The notes: a model not told the origin generated them from the letters alone. Shown: positions 11,665 through 23,490, counted from the first letter of the stretch. The stretch: 64,000 nt of DNA from Haplomitrium mnioides (GCA_049999725.1 JBNGIS010034175.1:124001-188000); one strand, 5' to 3'. Numbers and translations are program-made.

Positions 11665-12560
11665 AAAACTAAGTCTTAAAAGCTTGACCATAGAAGGAGA
11701 AAATTATCTCTCGTGGTCACTTGATGCTGCTGCTTACCTTGTTTCCAAAGGATTGGAAACAACTATACTAACTGATGAGGATATCAATGCTTAGCAGAAA
11801 GCACAAGCATTGATGTTTCTTAGACACCACATATCTGATTCTCTTAAACTTCAATATTTAAATGAGAGTAACCCTAGATTGTTGTGGGACAGCTGAAAAG
11901 AGCGTTTTGACCACACAAAGACAATCTATCTACCAAAAACAAGGCATGAATGGGAAAGTCTGAGAGTTACAACAATATCCAAGTATAATAGTGAACTCTG
12001 TAGAATCATAAATCAATTAACTCTATGTGGACATCCTATTTATGAAGAGGAACAAATAGAGAAAACATTATCAACTTTCCATCCTACAAATATGACTATG
12101 TCTGCACAATATAGGAATATGAACTTCAGAATATATTCTAAATTAATTGCATATTTACCGTTAGCAGAGAAACATCATGATTTACTTATGAAAGACTCTA
12201 AAACTAGACCTCCTAGAACTCTGCCAGTATCTCAACCACCTAAAGTTAATTACAATAAACTAGTAAACAATAGAAGACAACTATAACAAAGAACCAAATA
12301 TGGTTCAACGAGAAAGCCTCATATAGGGGAAAATCCCCAATGACTAGAATGTATAATAACCAATTCAGGGGGAGAGGCAGATGAAGGAGCTCTGCAAGAA
12401 AATATTTTCCAAAAGGACAAAGAAGTGACAGATCTTAAAACAAAAGCAAAAATATGCCATCCTCAAGTAATACAAGAGTCTCAACTTTATGTACCAGATG
12501 TGGTACCATGAGCCATACTTAGAAAATGTGCAAAATCCTTGCACATTTGGTTGCACTGTA
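11665..12560 (+). pseudogene. gag: copia A gag with zinc knuckle
   Basis: Capsid-like gag of the UBN2 type, which packages element RNA in the cytoplasm. It reads LTIEGENYLSWSLDA near the start, then ETTILTDEDINA followed by a stop (near 11790), KAQALMFLRHHI, KERFDHTKTIYLPK and YNSELCRIINQLTLCG. The clean 3' part is 12092-12286 (FHPTNMTMSAQYR, LPLAEKHHDLLMKDSKTRPP). After a frame change the CCHC knuckle is visible near 12490-12530 as CTRCGTMSHT, a stop, then KMC: Cys-Cys-His-Cys spacing is kept, but one codon became a stop. It is clearly homologous to the gag of copia C at 58.8 kb. Confidence 0.8.
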
Positions 12561-12997
12561 TGCAAAAGATAAGAGTAAACAATCTATTACAAGAAAATCA
12601 TGGAGTGTTAATAGAACAAATAGGTACACTCAGCAGTTATATTGATAAAGAAGATCTTCAAGTAGCTCTAGAAAATCACATGTTACAATGCATATCTTCA
12701 GTTCTTGAATTGGATGATATACATACATACATAATCGATAGTGGCAACACTCACACTATATTGAAGTGCAGATCCTTCTTCACAAACATACCGCTCTCAA
12801 GTCAAAATGTGACAACAATTATGGGCAATAACCACATAGAAGAAGGACATGGACCAGCCATAATCACAATGCCACAAGGAACTATATTGCATATCAGATC
12901 TGCTATATATGCACTAAGTGTTACTAGGAATCTTGTTACCTTTAAAGATATAAGAGATAATGGATTCCATATACACACAAGCACTTGTAAAGATTAG
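12539..12997 (+). pseudogene. copia A aspartic protease region
   Basis: An open stretch contains the active-site motif IIDSGNTHTILK (about 12730-12768), typical of copia protease (Asp-Ser-Gly). It continues through FFTNIPLSSQNVTTIMGNN and IRSAIYALSVTRNLVTFKDI, the usual layout up to the integrase zinc region. The enzyme would cleave the Gag-Pol polyprotein. The catalytic Asp is present, but the reading frame around it is closed at 12997. Confidence 0.8.
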
Positions 12998-13000
12998 GAG

Positions 13001-14330
13001 GTGTTACATATTTTACAAAACACTCTTGAAGGATCTGAAATAAAAGAAACACTTTTTGTGTATCACTTTGGGTTTTATATAACGCAAATTCAAAGTTTCT
13101 TACTTGATGTAAAACAAATTGATCATAGCATATTATGGCATAAACGCTTAGGACATCTTGGCATGACAATGTTTAATAATATTCTCAAAGTGTCAAGATC
13201 TATTCCTATTAGTGTTAAACCAAACATGATCAATAAAAAATGCATTGAATGTTCTTAAGGCAAGCTAGTCCTATGACCAAAAATATCCTAGATTGTGATG
13301 GATATAATGAGATTCATTGGGAAAATTCACGCAAATATTTGTGGTCCTATAGATCCACCAAGTGGATCTTTTTGGTACTTTTTGGTTATTTTCTATGCGT
13401 CATCAAAATGGTCACAAGTCTCACTACTCTCTACCCAAAATTTAGTCTTTCCTAGGATTCTCGCACATATTCTGAAATTGAAAGCTCAATTTCCAAAAAA
13501 TCCAATCAGAGTTCTATGAGTTGACAATATGGGAGAGTTTACATCAAAGACTTTTGATGATTTTTGCATAACCACGAGTATAGATACCCAATATTCTGTG
13601 GCTCACGTCCATTTTCAAAATGGCATAGCCGAAAGAGTTTTTTGCAACATACAGATGATAGCTACGCCCATACTCATACAAACCAAATTACCAGTTTTTG
13701 CATGGAGCCACGTTGTATTACATGCTGCATCATTATTAAAATTCAGACCATCAGCGTTCAATACCTTGACACTTCACCAACTTGCATTTGGGACTATTCC
13801 CGATCGATCTCATCTACAAATTTTTGGTTGTCAAGTCCTTGTTCCAATTATGGGACCAAAAACATCTTAAATGGGTTCTCAAAGACAAAAGGGCATCTAT
13901 GTGAGATTTGAATTCCCATCAATCATATGCTCTCTAGAACCATCCATATCGGATTGATTTTAAGCTAGATTTGTAGATTGCCACTTCTATGAGGCTATAT
14001 TCCAATCATTATTTGAAGATAAAATTCTTCATTATCGAAAAACTTAGAATGGGAGAAAATATACACTCTATGGATAGATCAAAGAACAAGGCAATGTGAG
14101 GATGAAGTTAAAAGACTTCTTCACCTGACCAAAACCGTCAAACAATCGCCTAACTCATTTAATAAGATTGCAAAGGTAACACGCTCACATATTCTTATTG
14201 TAAATGTACCTGCAAGAATTCATGATACTCATATAACAACAAGTGATCAATTACCAAGGAAAAAGAGAGGATGTCCATTAGGCTCAAAAGACTCTCAACC
14301 AAAGCAAAGAATTTCGACAAAGAGGACTAC
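13001..14330 (+). pseudogene. copia A integrase
   Basis: The GAG-preintegrase/HHCC part is visible as HKRLGHLGMTMFNNIL and KKCIECS (13130-13255). After a frameshift the catalytic core is read at 13295-13870: GPIDPPSGSFWYFLV, YASSKWSQV, DNMGEFTSKTFDDFC, QNGIAERV, KLPVFAWSHVVLHAA and IFGCQVLVPI. The second Asp (DNMGEF) and the Glu (NGIAER) of the DDE triad remain. The first Asp, normally just before ASTRW in this family, reads Tyr. A degraded linker follows to about 14330 (LEPSIS, RTRQCEDEVK, TRSHILIVNVPARIHD). Stops and frameshifts make it inactive. Confidence 0.8.
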
Positions 14331-14339
14331 ATTCTCCGT

Positions 14340-16245
14340 TGATGTGCCTATACCACCATCATCATCTATTACACTACCATCTCAACCTACTATTTCTCTT
14401 TTAAAGATCCAAGATAATAAAGAAATTTCAATCCACTATATGGACACTAGGATATTATATCAAAGAGAAAGTGTTAATATGGATGATAATTTGACATTCA
14501 TGATTCATAGACTATATCCGATGCACCTCCCGATCCAAGATTTGTTAAAGAAGCTAAGGACAGTCCCGATTGGATTGAACGGGAAAAGGTAATGAATTCC
14601 AAATTGGATTCTATGATAAAGAGGAAAGTTTTTATACCATGTGATGCCCACTGAATCGGATATAGGTGGATTTTCGTGAAAAAACGAAATGAAAAATGTG
14701 ATATTGTCAGATATAAGACACGCCTTGCAGCCAATGGGCTATACATAGATATATAGGAGAGACTTTGATCTCACATGCGCTCTAGTTGTGGATGCTATCA
14801 CATACCGGTTCCCAGTAGGCTTTTCCTTAAGACATGAGCTCATGACACATCAGTTAGATGTTGTGACAACATACCTATATAGGCTATTAGATACCAAGAT
14901 CTATATGAAAGCTCTCCCAAAACTTATAGCGAGAAGTATCTATCATATTCAGGGGGATAATGTCTCTAAGAAAAAACTGTTTAGCAACTTATCTACCTCA
15001 TTACCAATGACCAATATAAAGCCTAAGAGAGGGACTACTAGGCTTGGACCTTTAGTCCATGAGATGCAGTCTAGGAAGAGTGGACCTATAGTCCCCTCTA
15101 TGCATCAATCCATGCCTCTGGCCAAGGATGGACATGTTGTCCAGATCATGAGATTTACTTATGGACTTCAGCAAAGCCGTCGTATATGGTATCGGAGATT
15201 TAAAGAGGAGATAATAGTCATGGGTTTTCACTATGATGACATTGCACCAAGTTTATTCATCAAACATGTTGACAAAAAATTTATTATTGTCACAATTTAT
15301 ATTGATGATATAAACTTATATGGTCATCAATACTTACTTGAGCAAACTATATCTATGCTTAAGAAAGTTTTTGATATGAAGGATATTGGTAAGACCACCT
15401 ATAGCTTAGGACTACAATTTGAGTACCTTGACGATGGCATACACTATAGTCCATTAGAGTAATTATACTAAGAAAGTTCTAAAACAATTTAATAGGGATA
15501 AATCCCATCTAGTAACATCACCTATTGAGACTAGAACACTAGAAAAAGGCAAATATTTATTCCATAAATAATAAGACATAGAGTCTATCCTAGAATCTGA
15601 GATACCGTATCTCTCTGCTATATAAGCTCTTATGTTCTTGACAAATCAAACTCGATCAGATATTTCCTTTACCGTGAGCCTGCTAGCCAAGCATAGTTCA
15701 CAACCTACTATAAAGCATTGGAATGGTATCAAGCAAATATTCAGATATTTGCAAGGAACCACTAACACGAGGCTTTATTTCCCGAAAACCAATGATCAAA
15801 TTCTAACCGATTATGTATTCACCTATTGGATCCTGATGATGCTAAATTCTAAATCGGATATGTATTCCTATATGACTCTATAGCTATATCATGGAAGAGT
15901 ACTAAGAAAACCCTGACTTGCACATCTTCCAACCATGTAGAGAAAATAGCTCTGTATGAAGCTAGTAGGGAATGCATATATTTACGTAGGATGCTTGATC
16001 ATGTTTATGTTTCTTGTGGTTTACCTTGTCTATCTGACCCTACTATTATCTAAGAGGATAATTTGGCATGTGTGCAGAAGATCTCACAAGGATTTACTAG
16101 AGAAGATCGCACTAAGTATATTGTGCTAAAATTCTTTTTTACACATGAGCAACAAGATGATACTATTTGTGTGCAGATGATCACCGGTACAGATAATATG
16201 GTGGATCTATTTACAAAAGCTTTACCTCCTGCACTACATCAGTGA
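14340..16245 (+). pseudogene. copia A reverse transcriptase and RNase H
   Basis: RT starts with EISIHYMDTR and, in another frame, PDWIEREKVMNSKLDSM, then YRWIFVKKRNEKCDIVRYK and, after a frameshift, a long open part (14788-15462). That part holds MDAITYRF, DVVTTYLYRLLD, IYMK, the YGLQQSRRIWY motif and the catalytic IYIDDIN (Y-I-D-D at 15298-15309). RNase H follows: RSDISFTVSLLAKHSSQPT, HWNGIKQIFRYLQGTT (15632-15883), then HVEKIALYEASRECIYLR, and at 16063-16245 GTDNMVDLFTKALP. The catalytic Asp pair of RT is intact. There is an extra in-frame segment of about 66 codons at 14953-15150. Several frameshifts and stops make it dead. Confidence 0.85.
14953..15150 (+). other. In-frame insertion inside the copia A RT domain
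   Basis: In related copia RTs the segment equivalent to ARSIYHIQ is followed at once by the (S)LYGLKQSG motif. Here about 198 bp (66 codons, no stop) lie between them, beginning GGGGGATAATGTCTC and containing the near-palindromes GGACCTTTAGTCC and GGACCTATAGTCC. The source of the insert is not recognised. Confidence 0.55.
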
Positions 16246-16504
16246 TATTATGATCTTATTGGACTCCACCGACTATCCAGACTATTATGATCTTCATCAA
16301 CATCTTTGATATTTTCTATTTTTCATATTATCGACGATCATATTTTGTAATATGGCGACATATTATTTTTTCTTGGATCTATATATCTTTTGATCATCTC
16401 ACTCATTATCATGTTCATTTATATTTTTATAGCCTATAGCCATCAAATTCACCATTTTATATCATGATCTTTTCTTTTTCATATTACAAAATGTATGATA
16501 TGAT

Positions 16505-16675
16505 GATGGTTGTACTCTTTCCCTTGAAGGAGAATGACAGGGTTTTAATGAGGCAACATCATTATTTCCTTATATGGATTCTATTGTTTTGAATTGGAGT
16601 TATTCTTTTTATATCTATCTCTTACTTTATGTTATGGTTGTTTATAACATTCCTCATGTTATAACCAAGGGTGAG
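16505..16675 (+). promoter_or_regulatory. copia A conserved 3' untranslated block and polypurine tract
   Basis: TGTACTCTTTCCCTTGAAGG and GGTTTTAATGAGGCAACAT (16511-16559) are hallmarks of this copia lineage between the pol stop and the 3' LTR. The same block occurs inverted in copia B at 50126-50177. The AAGGGTGAG just before 16676 is the plus-strand priming tract. Confidence 0.7.
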
Positions 16676-16920
16676 TGTGATGATATATAGAGTTACATAA
16701 AACTAGGATTAGAAGATACTTCACCTTATCTATAATTAAGCTACTAATCTACCATTAGTGAGTAGATTAAGTTAATACTAATCCTAGATACAAACATTAT
16801 CATGTATGACTATTATTGAGATTATGATGATATATGAGATGAGAGATAAGAGATGAGAGGAGAAGTATTGCACACCACACCTTGAGCTATTGAGCCACGC
16901 ATGTTGCATTGTCTATTACA
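16676..16920 (+). mobile_element. copia A 3' LTR
   Basis: It starts TGTGATGATATATAG after the polypurine tract and ends near ATTACA at 16920 (TG..CA). It shares GATATATGAGAT and CCTTGAGCT..TTGAG with the LTR of copia B. It is about 86 bp longer than that LTR because of a segment bounded by CTAGGATTAG (16703-16712) and CTAATCCTAG (16778-16787). The exact 3' end is inferred by comparison. Confidence 0.6.
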
Positions 16921-17425
16921 ACCATCATTCAACATGTATTTATTTTTCATTTTAAGTCGTTGACACTAGTATGTTTTTCCATTTTCATTTTCATAGTTTC
17001 TTTAGAACTTTGTCAACGTCTACTCGGATGCCAAGTGGGTAGAAAGAGATTTTATCAAGATTGCGTTCACCTTAAAGATTTTGAAGGTGAAAGCTTGCTT
17101 GAGCTTGGTACAGTATGTGCCTCATTCCAATGCTGCAACTTTTGCTATTGGAGCAGCAAGTGGACCTTCAGCATCAAAAAAGAGAAAAGCCATTGAGCCT
17201 ATAAAAGGCTAAAAAAAGAAAAAGTTAGGGGTGCAAAAGAAAAAATCCGATGCAGCCACAACTAGTTCGTGAGGAGCCAGTTCATTCAGCTTCTCCTCCA
17301 AGCTCTTCTACATTGGCTCCATTGTCTTCCTTGTTTAGTAGCTATAAGGAGGAGGTTGAGTTTGAGATCATGCATCAATCAACCTCAAGATCAAATAACA
17401 AGTGCATACGAGGCCTATAGCACTC

Positions 17426-17429
<4 letters not shown>

Positions 17430-17471
<42 letters not shown>

Positions 17472-17593
17472 NNNNNNNNNNNNNNNNNNNNNNNNNNNNN
17501 NNNNNNNNNNNNNNNNNNNNNNNNNNNNNNNNNNNNNNNNNNNNNNNNNNNNNNNNNNNNNNNNNNNNNNNGAGAGAGAGAGAGAGAGAGAGA
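17430..17593. repeat. (GA)n microsatellite containing a 100-base gap
   Basis: GA repeats flank N 17472-17571. The tract sits inside exon 2 of copy D, in the linker before the ParB block, and is absent from the other copies, so it is a later expansion. Confidence 0.9.
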
Positions 17594-18689
17594 TGGATCC
17601 TCAAACACTGCGTGAGGAGTAAAATAATAAAACTTGCAAGTCTACAATCTAGCGTTGCAGATTTTGTGAGGAGACTATTACAGTTAAGTTTTAGAATTTG
17701 AATTCGCCAAAACATAGAATGGACAACTAGGAATTATTTAAGATTAGACGACTAAACGAGTATTTTGTGAAGCTTCTTGCAATGAGAATGCTTGCCAACA
17801 AGTATAATTATTCATTTTTCATTCAAGTTGTGAACCTAAAGGATGGGTTGAGGGATAAGTCAGAGTTTGATTTTTGGAACCCAGACATATATAGATACAA
17901 GATTGTTGGAGGCAATTATAGTAATGGTGCAAGGTAGCATTTGATGACAAAGTATAGAGCAAACAATCCTATGTTTTCATTCTGCATCTACTACATTTAT
18001 ATGAGGCTTAAACTAGGAGAAGCCAAATTTGCAATTGATGATAACTATGACCAATGGTGTGAGCTAGAGATAATATCGATTCAAAAAGTTAAGTATTAGT
18101 ATTAGTGTTTTAAAAAGAGCAGGATGATTTCATCCCAAAAACAAAAAAAATGAACTGGTTTTAGAGGTTTTAAAGATTCAACCATAGTCTACTCATGAGA
18201 AAACAATGACTTATGAAGATAATTGATTTCAATTGGCATTTTGAAGTGGAGAGCTCTAGAAGTTGCAGTAGAGCACTTTTCTATATGGGAGAAGAACCTA
18301 CTCAAAGGCCAAAAGCCTAAAGCTTAAGGTTTTTTAAGAATAGAAGACATGAAGTAAACACCTTGGAGGTCTCTTGAAGGTCTTCTTGAAGAGATAATAA
18401 TTTTGGTTTTGAAAAGAGTGGAATTGAGAGCTTTCAATTGGGGAGATGTCTCAAGAATTGGAGAGATAAAATTTTGATGATGACGGTCAAATCATTTTTG
18501 TTTTAGGTTTGTTGTAAACTTGGAAGGAGGCAAAGATGAAATATCGCATCCATATCGAGTAGTAAAATATGTCTTCTTTCTACTCTAGTTTCAAAAAATT
18601 GTTGGTTATTACTCATTTTGGATTACAAATTGCTACACGTTTATTCTTTTTGAAAAAGTATCTTTTGAATAATTTGTATCTGCTTGCAA

Positions 18690-19150
18690 AGACCACTTGA
18701 GGTTCATGCATGCATGGACTTTTCAAAGTCTGTGCACGCATGGACTTCACATAGTTTGGGCATCCAAGAGCTTTGCAAAGTCCATCCGCCCAAAGACCTG
18801 TGTGGAATAAAGAGTCTATACATGCAAAACTTTAAGAGTCCTTGAGTGCTTGGACTCTAGAGTCTATTCGCATATAGACTGAAGATTCTATGTGTGAAGA
18901 GACTAAAGAGACCTTGCTCGCAAGCACCTTTTTGCCTATGTGCAAATAGACTCTGGAGTTTAAGCGCTCAAGGACTTTATAGTCCATGTGTGCATTGACT
19001 CTTTGGTCTATGTACACATGGACTCTCCACTCCTTATACATAGTGACTCTAGTGTCTAATTTCATGTGTGCATGGACTCTTTAGCTAGGTGTGCATGGTT
19101 TCTTCAATGCAAGTTTGTAGGGACTCTTTAGTCCATATCCGCATAGACTG
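18690..19150. repeat. Palindromic-core repeat array in intron 2 (copy D)
   Basis: Units such as GAGTCTATTCGCATATAGACTG and AGTCCATGTGTGCATTGACTC repeat at about 30-35 bp. The array is confined to intron 2 of the methylase gene and is matched in place by 21340-21550 and 34800-34970. Confidence 0.8.
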
Positions 19151-21339
19151 AACGAGGGTTGTGCTCGTTTATGTTTTTTGCTACATGTGTTTTCATTTCA
19201 AAGTTTTCTCCTAATAATTTCTTACTTGTTTTTTTTCTTGGGTGATAAAACATTTGAAACGCACAACTTGCAAAGAAGTTGACAAGAGCTTCAAAAGAAA
19301 GAGAGAAAACTAGAGTTGAAGAAGCCACAAAGGACCAAGATCAAACCCCAACCTTTGTCTTATATCTCGTTAACTTTTTGTCACTTTGTCAAAATGCAGT
19401 AGAGTGGAAATCTAAACAACAAAATGAAGTTGATGTCCCTCTCTCTGAAGGAGATATTGATGAGTAGGGTGTAGATTTGTAATCCTATGTTGATGTACTT
19501 AATGTGACATATCATCAAGTCCAATACAAGGCAACTAAATGGCTTAGTGAAACCAAGAGGTTTCACTCTTGCAATTGCTGATATTCCTTATGGTTACAAC
19601 CTTAAGAAATTCAAGCGTGATGATTCAAAGCCCTTCCGCAAAGATGATATTTTTCATATGGTTTTTTTTCTTTTGCGAGTATTACTACTTTCAAATTTTG
19701 GTCTTTTATTACTATCCACTCTTCCCAATAGTTTGGCATCATCAAGGATGTTTTTTTGGAAGTTTGCTACACCATAGACCACGACATTAGATAAGTCATC
19801 TTAAAGTTTTTTTCTTTGCTAGTATATTTTCTTGCTACTTTGATTTATTTTCTTACAATTGCTATATATTTTATTTCATCACTATAGGAACAATACCAAC
19901 ATTCATCACTCTAGTAGCTCTAAAACTGCACGTGCCCACAAATATTGGACTGTGGGCTATTGGACAAAGGAGGGGAAGCATAGTATGAAACTATTTGATC
20001 TGCAATTTCAAGATATGATTGGATGTTCTCGACAAATTATGCATAGTGTATTTAGTTGTCGTGTAGTTTCGGCCAAATTAAAACATCCAAATGATGATGC
20101 TTTTATGAATGTTTACCAAAAGCCACTGGAGTTTTAAAATTTTTTAAATGGTCATTTATCTTCCAAGCAAGATTGAATCCTAGATCTTTGCTTAAGTCTA
20201 GCACAAGCTTTGTGTGTGCATTACAATTAATGCAAAACTCTGTTGCTATGGAATATGGTAGATGATAGTCTATCTTTATTCCACGAAGACTTTTGACAAT
20301 CACGTCTTTTCCATCATATGTCATCAAGCATGAGATTTCCTATGTGTAATATAAAGAGTATATTCCTCTTGGCACTATTGATGCTTCTGATGATCCAAAT
20401 GGCTATTTCGAGAACTATTGACGCTTTTGGTAAACATTCACATATAGCTAAACACACTCCACATAATTTGGTAAGGATGGCGAGTGGCATCATCAACTTG
20501 CAAGTTGAAGAGCTTCATGCTCCATATGCCTTCCTTCATTAAGTAGCCACAATCCAATACTCGTGTGTGTGAGCAATTCAAGGACCATCTAAATGATGAA
20601 TGTTACTTTTGTCCTTATAGTTAAAACAAACAAACATATGAGACAAAGGAAAAAAAGTAAAGGAAAAACAAAATAGATAAACCATTAAACAAAAAAATCA
20701 AAATACAACTTACCAGACGCCGTGGTTGATAGTAGAACAACCCTCCAGTAAAGCATCCTCGACAATGCCAAATTGTTACGAAGAGTGGATAATTACAAAA
20801 GACCAAAAATCAGAAGTAGTAACAGTCACAAAAGAAAAAACCATATCAAAAATATCATCCTTCGTGAAGGGTTTCAAATCATCATGCTTACATTTCTTAA
20901 TGCTATAATTGTAAGGAATATCAACAATAGCTAAAGTGAAACATCTTGGTTTCACTAAACTCTTCAATTGTCAAGCAGTAGACTTCCCATGGACTTGATA
21001 AAATGCCACATTGAGTCCATCAACATAGGACATTAAGTGCTCATAATGCTCTTCATACCCTCCTTCGATTGGAAAGGCAACAACTTCATTTAATCGTCTT
21101 GCCTTCCATTCTCTTGTTTCTGGAAGAGGAGCTGAAAAGAAAAGGGGTAGGAGACAAGAGTCGAGGCCTGATTTGCATCACCAGGAGCATCTTCAACCCC
21201 CAATTTCTTTTGCCCTTTAGTAGCGGCCGTCAATGTTTTGGCCAGTTTTCGTTTAAATGTTTTGCCACCCTATAAAAAAACAAAGAAACAAGTTAGATTG
21301 AAACAAAAAACAAAAACTTTAAGTAATTGGCAAGAAGAG

Positions 21340-21550
21340 ACTAAGTTGCCATGCACGTATGAATTATCTAGAGTTCTTGTGCTAAAAGCCTCTTGAGTAG
21401 AGCGAGCTTAGACTCAAGAGTCGATGCGCGTATGGACTCTTGAAAGTCCAAGTGAATATGAACTCTCGAGCTCTTATGCACATCGACTCTTGAGTCCAAG
21501 CTTGCATCTAATCAAGAGTCTTTTTGGGCATGGACTCTCGAACCTTGTGA
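21340..21550. repeat. Palindromic-core repeat array in intron 2 (copy E)
   Basis: Units like GACTCAAGAGTCGATGCGCGTATGGACTC repeat about six times between the intron 2 acceptor (21270) and donor (21603). Confidence 0.8.
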
Positions 21551-23159
21551 AGCAAACTCAAAACAAATTTAAAATCAGAATTGAAAAAAGAAAAGACACT
21601 TACCAACAAATTTTCAAAACTTAAATAAAATAATGACATCTTTTACTCTATAGTGTGGATGGGATACTCCATCCTTGCTTCTTTCCATGTTTTGCAATAT
21701 ACCTCCAAGCAAAAATACTTCACTATTACTGCCAAAACCTTGCATCCCTCCAATTCACAAGACATCTCTTTGATTGAAAGCTCTCCGACTTCAAAATCGA
21801 GATTTTTATTTCATCGGAAATACCTTAAAAGGACCTCCAAGGTGTCCACTTCATGTCCTCCATTCTCAAGGAACCCTTGGCCTTCGGCTTCTAGTCCTTG
21901 ACGATGTTCTTCTCCTATAGTGAAAATGCTCTATTGCAACTCCCAAAGCTCTTTACTTCTAAAAGCAAGTTGGAACCAATTATCTTGAGAAGTTACAGTC
22001 TTCTCAAGAGTAGACTTTGGCTTTATCTCAAAAGTCTCAAGCACTAACTTTTTTTTTTCAGTTTCAGGGATGAGACCATCCTACTCTCAATTTATCTTTG
22101 ATGCCAATATTTGACCTTTTGAACTGATGTCATTTCCAACCTATATCGTTGTTCATAATTGTCATTTTTTCAAAAGTACATACTTCTGTTGGAGTCAAGC
22201 CCACATACAAAAAATAATGCAAAGCAATAGTATTGGATTCTTTGCTTCATATTTTGTGATTAAAAATTGCCTTGCAGAAGCATTATGATTACATTCTACG
22301 ATCTTGTACCTATACTTGTTATGGTTCTTTAGATTGAACTCTAACTTATCCTTCAACCCACACTTTGGGTCCACCACAACAATGAAGAAGTTGTACGCAT
22401 ACTTGTTTATCAGCATTTTTTTCACCAAAATCTCCACAAAATCCTTTAACCTCTGAATTTGGAATGGTCCCCAATTATCCATTCCTAGTTCTCGAAGGTT
22501 AAGATTTTCCAACCGAATCGTTAATGTTTCTTCTTGAACTTTGCATCACTAGATTGCAAATTCCATGATTTTATTTTTGTCTTTCTTAGATATTGTCTGA
22601 GGGTCCACTTGCTCTCATTCCTGAAAGGTTCATATCCCCTTGTGTAGTTGCCTTTTTGATCTTGAGGTTGGAGCCTCCACCGGCTCTAGCTCTGTCTGCT
22701 CATCTAAGCTGCTCGGAGTTGGAGACAAAGGGGCCATAGCAGGTGACCTTGTTGGAGAGTAGAAGAGGGCTAGCTTCCCCTCAATAATTGGTGCAAGAAT
22801 AGACTTCTTCTTTAGGACAATTTTTTTTTCTTTTTTGGAGTCTTGACTGGCTTTACCGTCTTTCTCTTTTTGGCAGTTGATGGTCCTATTGTTGTTGTTG
22901 TTGCTGACATAGTCGTCGCGCTTGGATGTGGTACTAGTTGATGAATTTAGACTCTCTACTGAGGCTTTAGTAGTTTGATTCTAGTGGCCAGCTTGATGAA
23001 GTCTCTTTCTACGTATTTTGTGTTCGGGTAGGCATCAACGAAGTTAGCGAACTATTGAAAAAACTGAAAACAAAAAAAATAAAAAATCAAACATGTTACA
23101 CAAAAAATCTCCATATGTTTATTAGGAATTTAAATTTAAACCTACAACCTAAGCTAAAA

Positions 23160-23490
23160 AAGGACCTTGAATCCAAATGAGGATGGATGTTGGAGTCTAT
23201 GCGCACATGGATACCAAAGTCCTTTTGCACAGGGACTCCAAAGTTCCTACACATAAGGACTACGTAGTCTATGGGAACATTGACTCTTGAGTCCATGCAC
23301 ACATGGACTCCCAAGTCCTTGCGTGCTTGAACTCATGAGTTCAGACGAGGATGGACTCTCGAAGACAAGCGCTCATGGACTCAAGAGTCCAAGTGAGCAT
23401 GGACTCGAGAGTCTATATGAGCATGAACTAGGGAGTCCAAACGCACATGGACTCTGGAGTCCCGGCGCGCATGGAGTTCCAATTCAATGC
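23160..23490. repeat. Palindromic-core repeat array in intron 1 (copy E)
   Basis: About ten degenerate units of roughly 30 bp, for example GAGTCCATGCACACATGGACTC. I count about 14 GANTC sites in 330 bp. The array lies wholly inside intron 1 (23064-23528). Confidence 0.8.

Larger units (their letters stand above)
11660..16920 (+). mobile_element. Ty1/copia retrotransposon A (gag to 3' LTR; no 5' LTR seen)
   Basis: The order gag, zinc knuckle, protease, integrase, reverse transcriptase, RNase H, 3' polypurine tract and LTR is diagnostic of Ty1/copia. The gag is the plant UBN2-like type. All domains carry stops and frameshifts. No 5' LTR or tRNA-Met primer site was found upstream, so the left end is truncated or too diverged. 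The 3' LTR ends only 76 bp before exon 2 of methylase copy D, that is, inside its intron 1. Confidence 0.85.
16997..20425 (+). pseudogene. Copy D: ParB-beta-class DNA methylase gene (exons 2-4)
   Basis: Exon 2 begins at the acceptor TTTTCATAG/TTTC (16997) and holds ASKKRKAIEPIKG and the ParB-like block (KDGLRDKSEFDF, YRYKIVGGNYSNGAR, YEQ-type AIDDNYDQW; about 17840-18070). The post-ParB block follows (WEKNLLKGQKPKA, MK.TPWRSLEGLLEEI). Exon 2 ends at 18604. Intron 2 (18605-19240) contains a repeat array. Exon 3 (19241-19790) carries methylase motif IV: KPRGFTLAIADIPYGYN (19547 on). Intron 3 is 19791-19887. Exon 4 reads AHKYWTVGYWTKEGK, KLKHPNDDAFMNVYQKPLEF (motif X) and ILDLC (motif I), then in another frame FVCALQLMQNSVAMEYGR. 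The order IV-X-I marks a beta-class N6-adenine/N4-cytosine DNA methylase. It ends at an inverted junction near 20425. Frameshifts disable it. Confidence 0.75.

Noticed and set aside
11770-11790. CTGATGAG, a hammerhead-ribozyme-like word
   Set aside because: It is part of the copia gag coding sequence (LTDEDIN), and no matching GAAAC and stem arrangement was seen.
23160-23490. CRISPR-like array (regular short palindromic repeats with spacers)
   Set aside because: Units are degenerate, the spacing varies, the spacers are themselves repeats, and the array lies in a eukaryotic intron. There are no cas genes.
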